This document shows, in pieces, positions 26,601-34,943 of a stretch of 64,000 nucleotides of DNA. Within the stretch, counting starts at the first letter, position 1; every line of letters begins with the position of its first letter. The position numbers and the translations under genes are program-made. The notes below the pieces were generated by a model, which saw only the letters and a program-made list of their open reading frames with translations, was not told the origin of the DNA and made no database searches. Location: the NCBI RefSeq assembly GCF_014202695.1, contig NZ_JACHHH010000006.1, forward strand, positions 1 to 64,000, written 5' to 3'. This DNA is from Oribacterium sinus (GTDB taxonomy: Bacteria; Bacillota; Clostridia; Lachnospirales; Lachnospiraceae).

Positions 26601-26676
26601 CATGAAACGAGATATCGCACGCTTTGCGCACGATACTCGTTATGAATAAAGAATAACGACATATTTAATAATGTCG
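26601..26676. repeat. Palindromic intergenic repeat, copy C, plus hairpin
   Basis: The core AACGAG…CTCGTT spans 26606-26641, with TGA before it and ATGAATAAAG after it, the same flanks and orientation as copy B. A further dyad CGACAT/ATGTCG lies at 26657-26676. It occupies the 239-base cdsA-dxr gap. Confidence 0.85.
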
Positions 26677-26694
26677 CAATACTAAATCGTCATG

Positions 26695-26732
26695 TTAGAC
26701 TTATCCTTGATATACTTTAATAAAGTAAGTCT
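26695..26732 (+). promoter_or_regulatory. Candidate dxr promoter inside an inverted repeat
   Basis: TTAGAC (26695-26700), 17 bases, TAATAA (26718-26723). AGACTTA (26697-26703) and TAAGTCT (26726-26732) bracket the -10, an operator-like placement. Confidence 0.35.
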
Positions 26733-26758
26733 TCAGTGTAATTTGGGGAAGGTAGAGA

Positions 26759-27910
26759 ATGAATATCGTAATTTTAGGGAGTAGCGGTTCCATCGGAACC
26801 CAGTGTCTATCCCTTTTAAAGGATCATCCAGAGCATAAGGTCATTGGACTTTCGGTGAAATCCAAAATAGAGCTTTTGAAGGAGCAGGCTAAAGAATGGC
26901 AGGTTCCCAGGCTTTGTGTATATGAAGAAGCTTTAGCGGAAAAGCTTTCCAACGATTTGGATATGCCGGTGTCTTCCGGAATGGAGGGCTTGATAGAACT
27001 GGCCACACTTCCGGAGGCAGATATGGTGGTGATTGCTTTAGTGGGAATGATTGGGATTCTCCCCACAATTTCCGCGATCAAAGCAGGGAAAAAAATTGCA
27101 TTAGCCAATAAAGAAACGCTGGTTTGTGCAGGGCATTTGATTATGCCTATGCTTTCGGAATACCGGGCGAAGCTCTTTCCCATTGACTCGGAACATTCCG
27201 CCATCTGGCAATGCCTTCGGGGGGAAGAAGAAAAATCTGTGGAATCCCTCTTGTTAACGGCTTCCGGCGGTCCTTTTTTCGGACTAAAAAAGGAAGAGAT
27301 GGAAGGGAAAACCAAGGCGGATGCCTTAAAGCACCCTAATTGGTCCATGGGACAAAAAATCACCATTGACTCCGCTACCATGGTGAATAAGGGTCTGGAA
27401 ATGATGGAAGCCCACTGGCTCTTTAATATTCCCATGGAGAAGATTCAGGTAGTGATTCAGCGGGAAAGCATTTTACATTCTGCGGTGGTCTTTCAGGATG
27501 GCGCAGTAAAGGGACAGATGGGGGTACCGGATATGCGCCTGCCCATTGCCTACGCTCTTTTTCAAGAGGAAAGGGAGTGTTACCGGGAACAAAGAATAGA
27601 TTTTTCCAAGGTCTTTTCCCTGCATTTCTTTCCTCCTTCCTTGGAGGATTTTCCGGGGCTTGCTTTGGGAATGGAGGCCGGTGCCAAGGGAGGCAGTATG
27701 CCTACGGTATATAATGCGGCTAACGAAGAATCGGTTCGCTTGTTCTTAGAGGATAAAATTCGTTTCATGGAGATTCCAAGAAGCATTGCCCATTGCATGG
27801 AGGAACACGAAAAAACTTGGATAGAATTTCCTTCTGTAGAGGAAATTTTCGAAACGGAACAGTGGGCTAGAGAAGAAGTAAGAAGATTACATAAGGAGGA
27901 TAAGAATTGA
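26759..27910 (+). CDS. dxr: 1-deoxy-D-xylulose 5-phosphate reductoisomerase
   Basis: Converts DXP to MEP, the first committed step of the non-mevalonate isoprenoid pathway, using NADPH. The 383-residue protein has the Rossmann start ILGSSGSIGTQ, ALANKETLVCAG, PIDSEHSAIWQCL, LTASGGPFFG, HPNWSMGQKITIDSATMVNKGLEM and PDMRLPIAYALF. It sits with ispG in the same run, two steps of one pathway, and with uppS, which uses the product. It overlaps rseP by four bases. Confidence 0.96.
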   Translation: MNIVILGSSGSIGTQCLSLLKDHPEHKVIGLSVKSKIELLKEQAKEWQVPRLCVYEEALAEKLSNDLDMPVSSGMEGLIELATLPEADMVVIALVGMIGILPTISAIKAGKKIALANKETLVCAGHLIMPMLSEYRAKLFPIDSEHSAIWQCLRGEEEKSVESLLLTASGGPFFGLKKEEMEGKTKADALKHPNWSMGQKITIDSATMVNKGLEMMEAHWLFNIPMEKIQVVIQRESILHSAVVFQDGAVKGQMGVPDMRLPIAYALFQEERECYREQRIDFSKVFSLHFFPPSLEDFPGLALGMEAGAKGGSMPTVYNAANEESVRLFLEDKIRFMEIPRSIAHCMEEHEKTWIEFPSVEEIFETEQWAREEVRRLHKEDKN

Positions 27911-29082
27911 GTATAGTTTTGGCCATACTTGCCCTGTCATTTTTAGTTTTTTTTCATGAACTGGGGCATTTTCTTGCGGCTAAGTTTTTTCATGTAGGGG
28001 TAAATGAGTTTTCTATTGGGATGGGACCCAGACTCCTATCCTTTTTATATAAAAATACCCGATACAGCTTAAAGTTACTTCCCTTGGGCGGAAGCTGTGC
28101 CATGCTGGGAGAGGATGCGGCAGGCTCCGGTGATTTTCTGGCTCCAAAGCAGGAGGATAACGCGGAAAATGTCTATGATTTTGACGGAGTAATCTATAGC
28201 GAAGAAGAATTAAAGACGAAGAGCTTTGAAGGAAAGCCGGCCTGGCAGCGTTTTATTATCTGTATTGCCGGCGTTTTCAACAACTTCCTTTTAGGCTTTT
28301 TGATTGCCCTTTTCCTCACCGGAACGATTGGGGTACAGCTTCCGAAAATTGCCGCCTCCAATGTATCTACTCCTGCCATGGAAAGCGGTTTACAGGAGGG
28401 AGATGAGATTCGCTTCATTAAAATCGGAAATGCCAAAGGAAGAACTGTTCATAGCTACTCCGAGCTTGCCATGTATATGGAGCTTCATAAGGAGGAGGTG
28501 CAAGAAGGAGAAGTCAGTCTTACGGTTCTTCGAGATGGGGAAAAGCTTAGTTTTCAGTTCCCTGCCTATAAGGATCCTTCTACAGGACTTTATCGTATGG
28601 GCGTGGCTCTTTCCTCTGAGCGCGTGAAGTTTCAAAATCCTTTGAAGACTATAGAGTACAGCTTTTATGAACTGGCCTTTAATGCCAGAGTGGTGATTGA
28701 CAGTTTGGCATTGATTAGTAAGGGAAAGGTAAGCAGACAGGAAGTTATGGGTCCGGTGGGTACGGTTGCGGTTATCGGAGAAAGTGTTTCCAGCTCCAGC
28801 CAATACGGATTTTTCGTAATGCTACTGGTTTTACTAAACTTAAGTATGATGTTGAGCGTAAATCTGGCGGTAATGAATCTTTTACCGATTCCCGCCCTGG
28901 ATGGAGGACGACTGCTGTTCATTCTTTTGGAAATGCTGGCAAGAAAGAGGCTTAATCCCAAGTGGGAGGAGCGAATCAATACCGTAGGGATGGTTTTTCT
29001 GCTAGCCCTTATGGTATTGATTGTCGGAAATGATGTGTTTAATTTGTTGACCGGAGCCTATTCGAAATATTTTAGCTCATAA
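27907..29082 (+). CDS. rseP: Site-2 intramembrane zinc metalloprotease RseP/RasP
   Basis: Cleaves membrane-embedded anti-sigma factors and leftover signal peptides. The 391-residue protein has the zinc motif HELGH (residues 17-21) in the first helix, a PDZ domain in the middle (about 150-240), and the C-terminal NLLPIPALDGGRLLF segment with the third zinc ligand. The start codon is TTG (27907), overlapping the dxr stop as TTGA behind AAGGAGGA (27893-27900); no ATG is better placed. Confidence 0.93.
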   Translation: MSIVLAILALSFLVFFHELGHFLAAKFFHVGVNEFSIGMGPRLLSFLYKNTRYSLKLLPLGGSCAMLGEDAAGSGDFLAPKQEDNAENVYDFDGVIYSEEELKTKSFEGKPAWQRFIICIAGVFNNFLLGFLIALFLTGTIGVQLPKIAASNVSTPAMESGLQEGDEIRFIKIGNAKGRTVHSYSELAMYMELHKEEVQEGEVSLTVLRDGEKLSFQFPAYKDPSTGLYRMGVALSSERVKFQNPLKTIEYSFYELAFNARVVIDSLALISKGKVSRQEVMGPVGTVAVIGESVSSSSQYGFFVMLLVLLNLSMMLSVNLAVMNLLPIPALDGGRLLFILLEMLARKRLNPKWEERINTVGMVFLLALMVLIVGNDVFNLLTGAYSKYFSS

Positions 29083-29104
29083 GTTTATTGTATAAAGGAA
29101 TACT

Positions 29105-30169
29105 ATGTTCAAAAGAGAAGATACTAGGGTAGTAGAAGTAGGAAAACTTAAAATCGGCGGTGGAAATCCGGTGGTTTTACAGTCCATGTGTAATACCAAG
29201 ACGGAGGATATCAAGGGAAGTATAGCCCAAATTCTTAGACTGGCAGAGGCGGGATGTGAACTCATCAGACTTACCGTACCTACAAAGGAAGCGGCATTTG
29301 CTTTAAAGGAAATTAAGGCGGCTTCTCCGATTCCGGTGGTTGCAGATATTCATTTCGATTACCGTATGGCAATCCTTGCCATGGAGAATGGTGCGGATAA
29401 GATTCGTATTAATCCGGGAAATATCGGCTCCCGGGAAAGACTTCAGGCTGTTGTGGACTGTGCCAAGGAAAGAAAGATTCCCATTCGAATCGGGGTAAAT
29501 TCCGGCTCCTTAGAAAAGGAAGTTTTGGAAAAATATCAGGGAAGAGTAACTGCCCAGGGACTTGCGGAGTCAGCCTTGGCGAATTTACGTTTGGTAGAGG
29601 AAATGGGCTATCAGGAGCTGGTACTTTCCATGAAGTCCTCCGATGTTTTGATGGCGGTGGAAGCCCATAAAATTGTGGCGGAATCCTGTCCCTATCCTTT
29701 GCATGTGGGAATTACCGAGTCCGGAACGGTTTGGTCCGGAAACATCAAATCCGCCATGGGACTGGCTATGATTTTGGGTGAAGGAATCGGGGATACGATT
29801 CGTGTAAGTCTTTCTGCGGATCCTGTGGAGGAAATAAAAACCGGTCGATTGATTTTGGAAACCCTGGGACTGAAAAAGGGAGGTATCCATGTGGTTTCCT
29901 GTCCTACCTGCGGAAGAACCGACATTGACCTGATTTCTCTGGCCAATGCTGTGGAAAAGCTGGTCCAGTCTTATCCGGAGAAGTCCTTAAAGCTTGCCGT
30001 AATGGGCTGTGTGGTAAACGGCCCGGGAGAGGCTAAGGAAGCGGACCTGGCTATTGCCGGGGGTAAGGGTGTGGGACTTTTGATGAAACACGGTGAAGTG
30101 ATTCGCAAGGTGGAGGAGAAGGATTTGCTCTCCGCCCTTAAAGAGGAAATCGAAAAATACCCTGATTAA
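29105..30169 (+). CDS. ispG: 4-hydroxy-3-methylbut-2-enyl diphosphate synthase (flavodoxin)
   Basis: Iron-sulfur enzyme of the MEP isoprenoid pathway. The 354-residue protein has the TIM-barrel portion (VVLQSMCNTKTED, PVVADIHFDYRMA, RINPGNIGS) and the C-terminal [4Fe-4S] ligands in SCPTCGRTDIDL and VMGCVVNGPGEA. It follows rseP by 22 bases and precedes polC by 19, in the usual Firmicutes order. Confidence 0.96.
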   Translation: MFKREDTRVVEVGKLKIGGGNPVVLQSMCNTKTEDIKGSIAQILRLAEAGCELIRLTVPTKEAAFALKEIKAASPIPVVADIHFDYRMAILAMENGADKIRINPGNIGSRERLQAVVDCAKERKIPIRIGVNSGSLEKEVLEKYQGRVTAQGLAESALANLRLVEEMGYQELVLSMKSSDVLMAVEAHKIVAESCPYPLHVGITESGTVWSGNIKSAMGLAMILGEGIGDTIRVSLSADPVEEIKTGRLILETLGLKKGGIHVVSCPTCGRTDIDLISLANAVEKLVQSYPEKSLKLAVMGCVVNGPGEAKEADLAIAGGKGVGLLMKHGEVIRKVEEKDLLSALKEEIEKYPD

Positions 30170-30188
30170 ATAAACAGAAAGGATAGGC

Positions 30189-33100
30189 ATGAAGCAGTTT
30201 TTTCAAGTATTTCAGGAATTAACGGTATCGGAGCATTTAAGGGGAATGTTTTTGAATACCACCATAAGCAGAATCACCTTGAAAAAAGACAGGTCGAAGC
30301 TGAGTATTTATTTGCATAGCGACCATTTACTGGAGAGAAGTGATATTCGGGAAATGGAGGAGGCTATCTATAAGCAGCTTTTTATCGGGAAAAAAATTGC
30401 GATATGTATTCGGGAAAGCTTCCACCTATCCAGTCAATATACGGCAAAAGTGCTTTATGAATTCTATGAAAAATCCCTTTTGGAGGAATTAAAGGAAAGA
30501 AACATTCTCCTGTATCAGATGATGAAGCAGGGGGAAATGGAATGGAGAGAGGACGATCGTCTCTCTCTTATTTTAGAGGAACAAATTCTTTTTCAAAAGG
30601 AAGAAAAGGAATGTGTTAGGGTCATTCAAAAGATTTTTGAAGAGCGTTGCGGCGTTCCTATCCATTTTACTATTCAGTTTGTGCCTGCAAAGAAAAAAGA
30701 TGAGGAGGAAGCGGATAGGGCGATTGCCTCTCTGTATTCTTCCGGGAATCCGGGATATTCAGAAGAAGGATTGTCCGATATTTATCCAGGGGCAGAGGAA
30801 AGTGCAGCTTATCCCGGAACAGCAGATAGGGCAATACAGGATGGAGAAGCAGCTTCACTAAGCCAAGAGAGTTCCGCACTTTCTGATGGAAACAGCTCGT
30901 CAGAGAAATTTGCAGGACAAGGCCAAGACTTTGATGCTGTGAAAAATGCAGGAAATACTCATGACGTTTTAGCAAAAAATAGTGCTAATACTGCTTTAGA
31001 GAAGAAATCCATAGAAGATTCTCTCAAGCAGAAGACAAGCTCCGGGGAAAAATCCTTTGAAAAGAAGGGCTTTGAGAAAAAAGGCTTTAACAAAGGAAAG
31101 TTCCAGTTTAAGCGTTCCGACCATAGTGATGTGTACTATGGCAGAGACTTTAGCGATACCCCCATTCCTTTAAAAGATATTCCGGAGGATGGAGGTTTGG
31201 TAACGGTGGAAGGTCTGATTATTCAGGTGGATGAACGGACCACCCGTTCCGGAAAAACCATTTTCAGCTTCTCCTTTACGGATGATACGGATTCTTTGGC
31301 CTCTAAGATTTTTGTGGAGGAAGAGAATCTGGATGAGGCCAGAGCCTTTCTCAAAAAGGATAATTCCATTTGCATCAAGGGAACTATGGAGTATGACAGC
31401 TACGACCAGGAGATGGAGCTGGCCCATGTGCAGGGAATCAAGAAATCTTCCTTCACCCGGAAAAAGAGGGAAGATTTAGAGAAAGAAAAGCGGGTAGAAC
31501 TGCATTTACATACCAAGATGTCGGATATGGACGGGGTTTCGGATATTGAAAAATATATCGACAGAGCCCTGGATTTTGGCATGCCTGCAATGGCTATTAC
31601 GGATCATGGTGTAGTACAGGCCTTTCCGGATGCCATGGCTTATTTGAAGAAAATTGGAAGACAGAAGGATTTACAGCTGATTTACGGTATGGAAGGCTAC
31701 CTGGTCAATGACCTGGATTCCATTGTAAAAAATGCTTGCAAGAGAGATCTAAGCAGTACCACCGTGGTCTTTGATTTGGAGACCACCGGTTTTGATCCGA
31801 GAGTCAATCATATTATTGAAATCGGTGCGGTGAAGATTGAAAACGGAAAAATCATTGACCGGATGGATGTTTTTGTAAATCCGGGTGTACCGATTCCCTT
31901 TCGAATTACCCAATTAACTTCCATTGATGATTCCATGGTAATGGATGCCAAGGGAATCGAAGAGGTACTTCCACAATTTTTGGACTTTGCCAAGGATGCG
32001 ATTTTGGTGGCTCATAATGCGGACTTTGACTATCACTTTGTCAGTACCAAAGCTAAGGCCTTAAACATTCCTTTTTCAGCACCGGTGATTGATACGGTGG
32101 CCTTGTCCCGCCTGCTTTTACCCAGGTTAAATCGTTTTAAGTTAGACACTGTGGCTAAGGAATTAAAGATTGAGCTTTTGCATCACCATAGGGCGGTGGA
32201 TGATGCGGAGGCTACCGCAAGAATCTACCTAAAGGAACTGGAGATTTTAGAGCAAAGAGGGGTAAGCTCCTTAGAGGAAATCGACAGTCTGGAGGTAGAT
32301 CAGGTGGGGAAGGTGCGGAAGCTTCCCAGCTATCATATTATCCTGCTGGCCAAAAATGATATTGGAAGAATCAACCTCTATCGTCTGGTTTCTCTGTCCC
32401 ATTTGCAGTATTTCCGAATGAAGCCGAGAATTCCCAAGTCTTTGCTGAAAAAATATCGGGAAGGACTGATTATCGGCTCAGCCTGTTCCAGCGGAGAGCT
32501 TTTTCAGGCTATGGTGAGAGGGGCGGACGACCAACAGCTTTTGGAAATTGCCTCTTTTTATGATTATCTGGAAATTCAGCCCTTGGGAAACAATGCCTAT
32601 ATGCTGGAATCAGACCGTTTTTCCGCAGAAACGGAAGAGGATTTGATTGCTTACAATAAAAAGATTATTGCCTTGGGAGAGCAGCTGAAAAAGCCGGTTT
32701 GTGCTACCTGCGATGCCCATTATGCGGATGAGGAAAATGATGTTCTTCGGAGAATCGTTTTGGCTACCAAGGGAATGACAGATGAGGAAGGAGAGGCAAG
32801 ACTCTTTTTTAGAAGTACCACGGAGATGCTGGAGGAATTTTCCTATCTGGACAGCAATACCCAAAAGCAGGTGGTTATTGACAATCCCTTGAAAATCATG
32901 AAAATGTGTGAGCCGATAAAGCCGGTGCGGCCCGACAAGTGTCCTCCGATTATTGAACATTCAGACGAAACTTTACGGCAGATTTGCTACGAAACCGCCC
33001 ATAAAATCTATGGGCCAAACTTACCGGCCATGGTAGAAAACCGCTTGGAGACGGAATTAAATTCTATTATCTCCAACGGTTATTCCGTGATGTATATTAT

Positions 33101-34835
33101 TGCCCAAAAACTGGTGGATAAGTCCAATGAGGACGGCTATCTGGTAGGTTCCCGAGGTTCTGTAGGATCCTCCTTTGCCGCTACCATGGCCCATATTACC
33201 GAGGTAAATCCCTTGCCTCCCCACTATGTTTGCCCCAACTGCTACTACACGGACTTTGACTCGGAGGAGGTAAAGTCCTATTCCGGTATGGCAGGTTATG
33301 ATATGCCAAGTAAAATCTGTCCCCACTGCGGTACGGTTTTAAATCGTCTGGGCTTTGATATTCCCTTTGAAACCTTTCTGGGCTTTGACGGAGACAAGGA
33401 GCCGGATATTGACTTAAACTTCTCCGGAGAATATCAGGCCAGGGCCCATGCCTATACCGGAGCTATTTTTGGAGAGGAAAATACCTACAAGGCGGGAACT
33501 ATCGGTACTTTAGCTGAAAAAACCGCCTATGGTATGATTAAGAAATTTTATGAAGAGCGGGGGGAGAAGAAGAGAACTGCAGAACTGAATCGTCTAGTAG
33601 CGGGAATCACCGGAATCAGAAGAACCACCGGACAGCATCCGGGAGGAATTGTGGTGCTTCCCCACGGAGAGGATATCAATACCTTTACCCCGGTACAGCA
33701 TCCTGCCAACGACACGGAAAGCCCCATTATCACTACTCACTTTGACTACCATAAAATCGACCATAACCTTTTAAAGTTGGATATTCTGGGACATGATGAT
33801 CCTACCATGATTCGAAAGTTACAGGATTTGACAGGCTTGGATCCGGTAAAGGACATTCCCTTGGATTCTCCCGAGGTGATGTCTTTATTCCAATCCACGG
33901 AAGCTTTAGGCATTTCCCCGGCGGATATTCAGGGAGTGGAATTGGGCTGCCTGGGTATTCCGGAGTTTGGTACCCAGTTTGCTATGCAAATGGTGCAGGA
34001 TACCAAACCGAAATACCTTTCCGACCTGATTCGTATCTCCGGACTTTCCCATGGAACGGATGTCTATCTGAACAATGCCCAGGATCTTATCCTAAGCGGG
34101 GTAACCACCCTTCGTGAAGCTATTTGCTGTCGTGACGATATCATGGTGTATTTGATGCACATGGGCTTGGAGCCGGGAGAAAGCTTTAACATTATGGAGG
34201 CTACCAGAAAGCATAAGCCCTTAAAGGATGAGTGGTGCGAGCACATGCTGGAGCATGGAGTGCCTCAGTGGTACATTGATGCCTGTAAAAAAATTAAATA
34301 TATGTTCCCTAAGGCCCATGCGGCAGCCTATGTTATGATGGCTTATCGTGTAGCCTATTGTAAGGTTTTCTATCCTAAGGAATACTATACCGCCTATTAT
34401 ACGGTTAGAGCGGACGGCTTTGATTTTGACAAGATGTGCTTCGGTGTGGAGAAGCTTCGTTTTCATATTAAGGAGTATTCTGCTAGAGAGAAGCTTTCCG
34501 CAACAGATCAACTCTGTCTTAGAGATATGAAGATTTGTGAGGAAATGTATGCCAGAGGAATTCAATTTGCTCCTTTAGACATCTACAAGGCGAAGGCAAA
34601 GGACTTCCAAATCACGGAAAATGGAGAGATTATGCCTTCTTTCAGTTGTATTGCCGGTTTGGGAGAAGCGGTGGCCCAGGGATTAGAAGAGGGAGCAAAA
34701 TACGGAAAATACCTCTCCAAGGATGATTTTATCCAAAGAACCCACTGCCCCAAGGCCTTTGCGGACAAATTCCACGAATTGGGGCTTCTAGGTGACATTC
34801 CCCTATCCAATCAGATGTCCCTCTTTGACTTATAA
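30189..34835 (+). CDS. polC: DNA polymerase III, PolC-type alpha subunit
   Basis: Main replicative polymerase of low-GC Gram-positives. The 1548-residue protein has an N-terminal domain, an OB-fold (about 325-425), a PHP domain (ELHLHTKMSDMDG, about 437) that is interrupted by a DnaQ-like 3'-5' exonuclease (VVFDLETTGFDP, about 525; HHHRAVDDAEAT), then the polymerase core with a four-Cys zinc motif (CPNC…CPHC, about 1014-1045). The C-terminus YMFPKAHAAAYVMMAYR is the PolC signature. Residues about 175-310 are a long low-complexity Ser/Ala/Glu/Lys linker ending in FEKKGFEKKGFNKGKF. Confidence 0.97.
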   Translation: MKQFFQVFQELTVSEHLRGMFLNTTISRITLKKDRSKLSIYLHSDHLLERSDIREMEEAIYKQLFIGKKIAICIRESFHLSSQYTAKVLYEFYEKSLLEELKERNILLYQMMKQGEMEWREDDRLSLILEEQILFQKEEKECVRVIQKIFEERCGVPIHFTIQFVPAKKKDEEEADRAIASLYSSGNPGYSEEGLSDIYPGAEESAAYPGTADRAIQDGEAASLSQESSALSDGNSSSEKFAGQGQDFDAVKNAGNTHDVLAKNSANTALEKKSIEDSLKQKTSSGEKSFEKKGFEKKGFNKGKFQFKRSDHSDVYYGRDFSDTPIPLKDIPEDGGLVTVEGLIIQVDERTTRSGKTIFSFSFTDDTDSLASKIFVEEENLDEARAFLKKDNSICIKGTMEYDSYDQEMELAHVQGIKKSSFTRKKREDLEKEKRVELHLHTKMSDMDGVSDIEKYIDRALDFGMPAMAITDHGVVQAFPDAMAYLKKIGRQKDLQLIYGMEGYLVNDLDSIVKNACKRDLSSTTVVFDLETTGFDPRVNHIIEIGAVKIENGKIIDRMDVFVNPGVPIPFRITQLTSIDDSMVMDAKGIEEVLPQFLDFAKDAILVAHNADFDYHFVSTKAKALNIPFSAPVIDTVALSRLLLPRLNRFKLDTVAKELKIELLHHHRAVDDAEATARIYLKELEILEQRGVSSLEEIDSLEVDQVGKVRKLPSYHIILLAKNDIGRINLYRLVSLSHLQYFRMKPRIPKSLLKKYREGLIIGSACSSGELFQAMVRGADDQQLLEIASFYDYLEIQPLGNNAYMLESDRFSAETEEDLIAYNKKIIALGEQLKKPVCATCDAHYADEENDVLRRIVLATKGMTDEEGEARLFFRSTTEMLEEFSYLDSNTQKQVVIDNPLKIMKMCEPIKPVRPDKCPPIIEHSDETLRQICYETAHKIYGPNLPAMVENRLETELNSIISNGYSVMYIIAQKLVDKSNEDGYLVGSRGSVGSSFAATMAHITEVNPLPPHYVCPNCYYTDFDSEEVKSYSGMAGYDMPSKICPHCGTVLNRLGFDIPFETFLGFDGDKEPDIDLNFSGEYQARAHAYTGAIFGEENTYKAGTIGTLAEKTAYGMIKKFYEERGEKKRTAELNRLVAGITGIRRTTGQHPGGIVVLPHGEDINTFTPVQHPANDTESPIITTHFDYHKIDHNLLKLDILGHDDPTMIRKLQDLTGLDPVKDIPLDSPEVMSLFQSTEALGISPADIQGVELGCLGIPEFGTQFAMQMVQDTKPKYLSDLIRISGLSHGTDVYLNNAQDLILSGVTTLREAICCRDDIMVYLMHMGLEPGESFNIMEATRKHKPLKDEWCEHMLEHGVPQWYIDACKKIKYMFPKAHAAAYVMMAYRVAYCKVFYPKEYYTAYYTVRADGFDFDKMCFGVEKLRFHIKEYSAREKLSATDQLCLRDMKICEEMYARGIQFAPLDIYKAKAKDFQITENGEIMPSFSCIAGLGEAVAQGLEEGAKYGKYLSKDDFIQRTHCPKAFADKFHELGLLGDIPLSNQMSLFDL

Positions 34836-34854
34836 TACAAAACAACGGATTTTC

Positions 34855-34883
34855 TTGTAATATTGCCTTTTTTCATATACAAT
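34855..34883 (+). promoter_or_regulatory. Promoter of the EF-G-like gene
   Basis: TTGTAA (34855-34860), a 17-base spacer and TACAAT (34878-34883). The leader is about 50 bases long, ending in AGGAGGA. Confidence 0.65.
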
Positions 34884-34943
34884 ACAACTATATATCTTGC
34901 GACATGCAATAGACTGCATTGTTAGAAATAGGAGGAAGGATCT

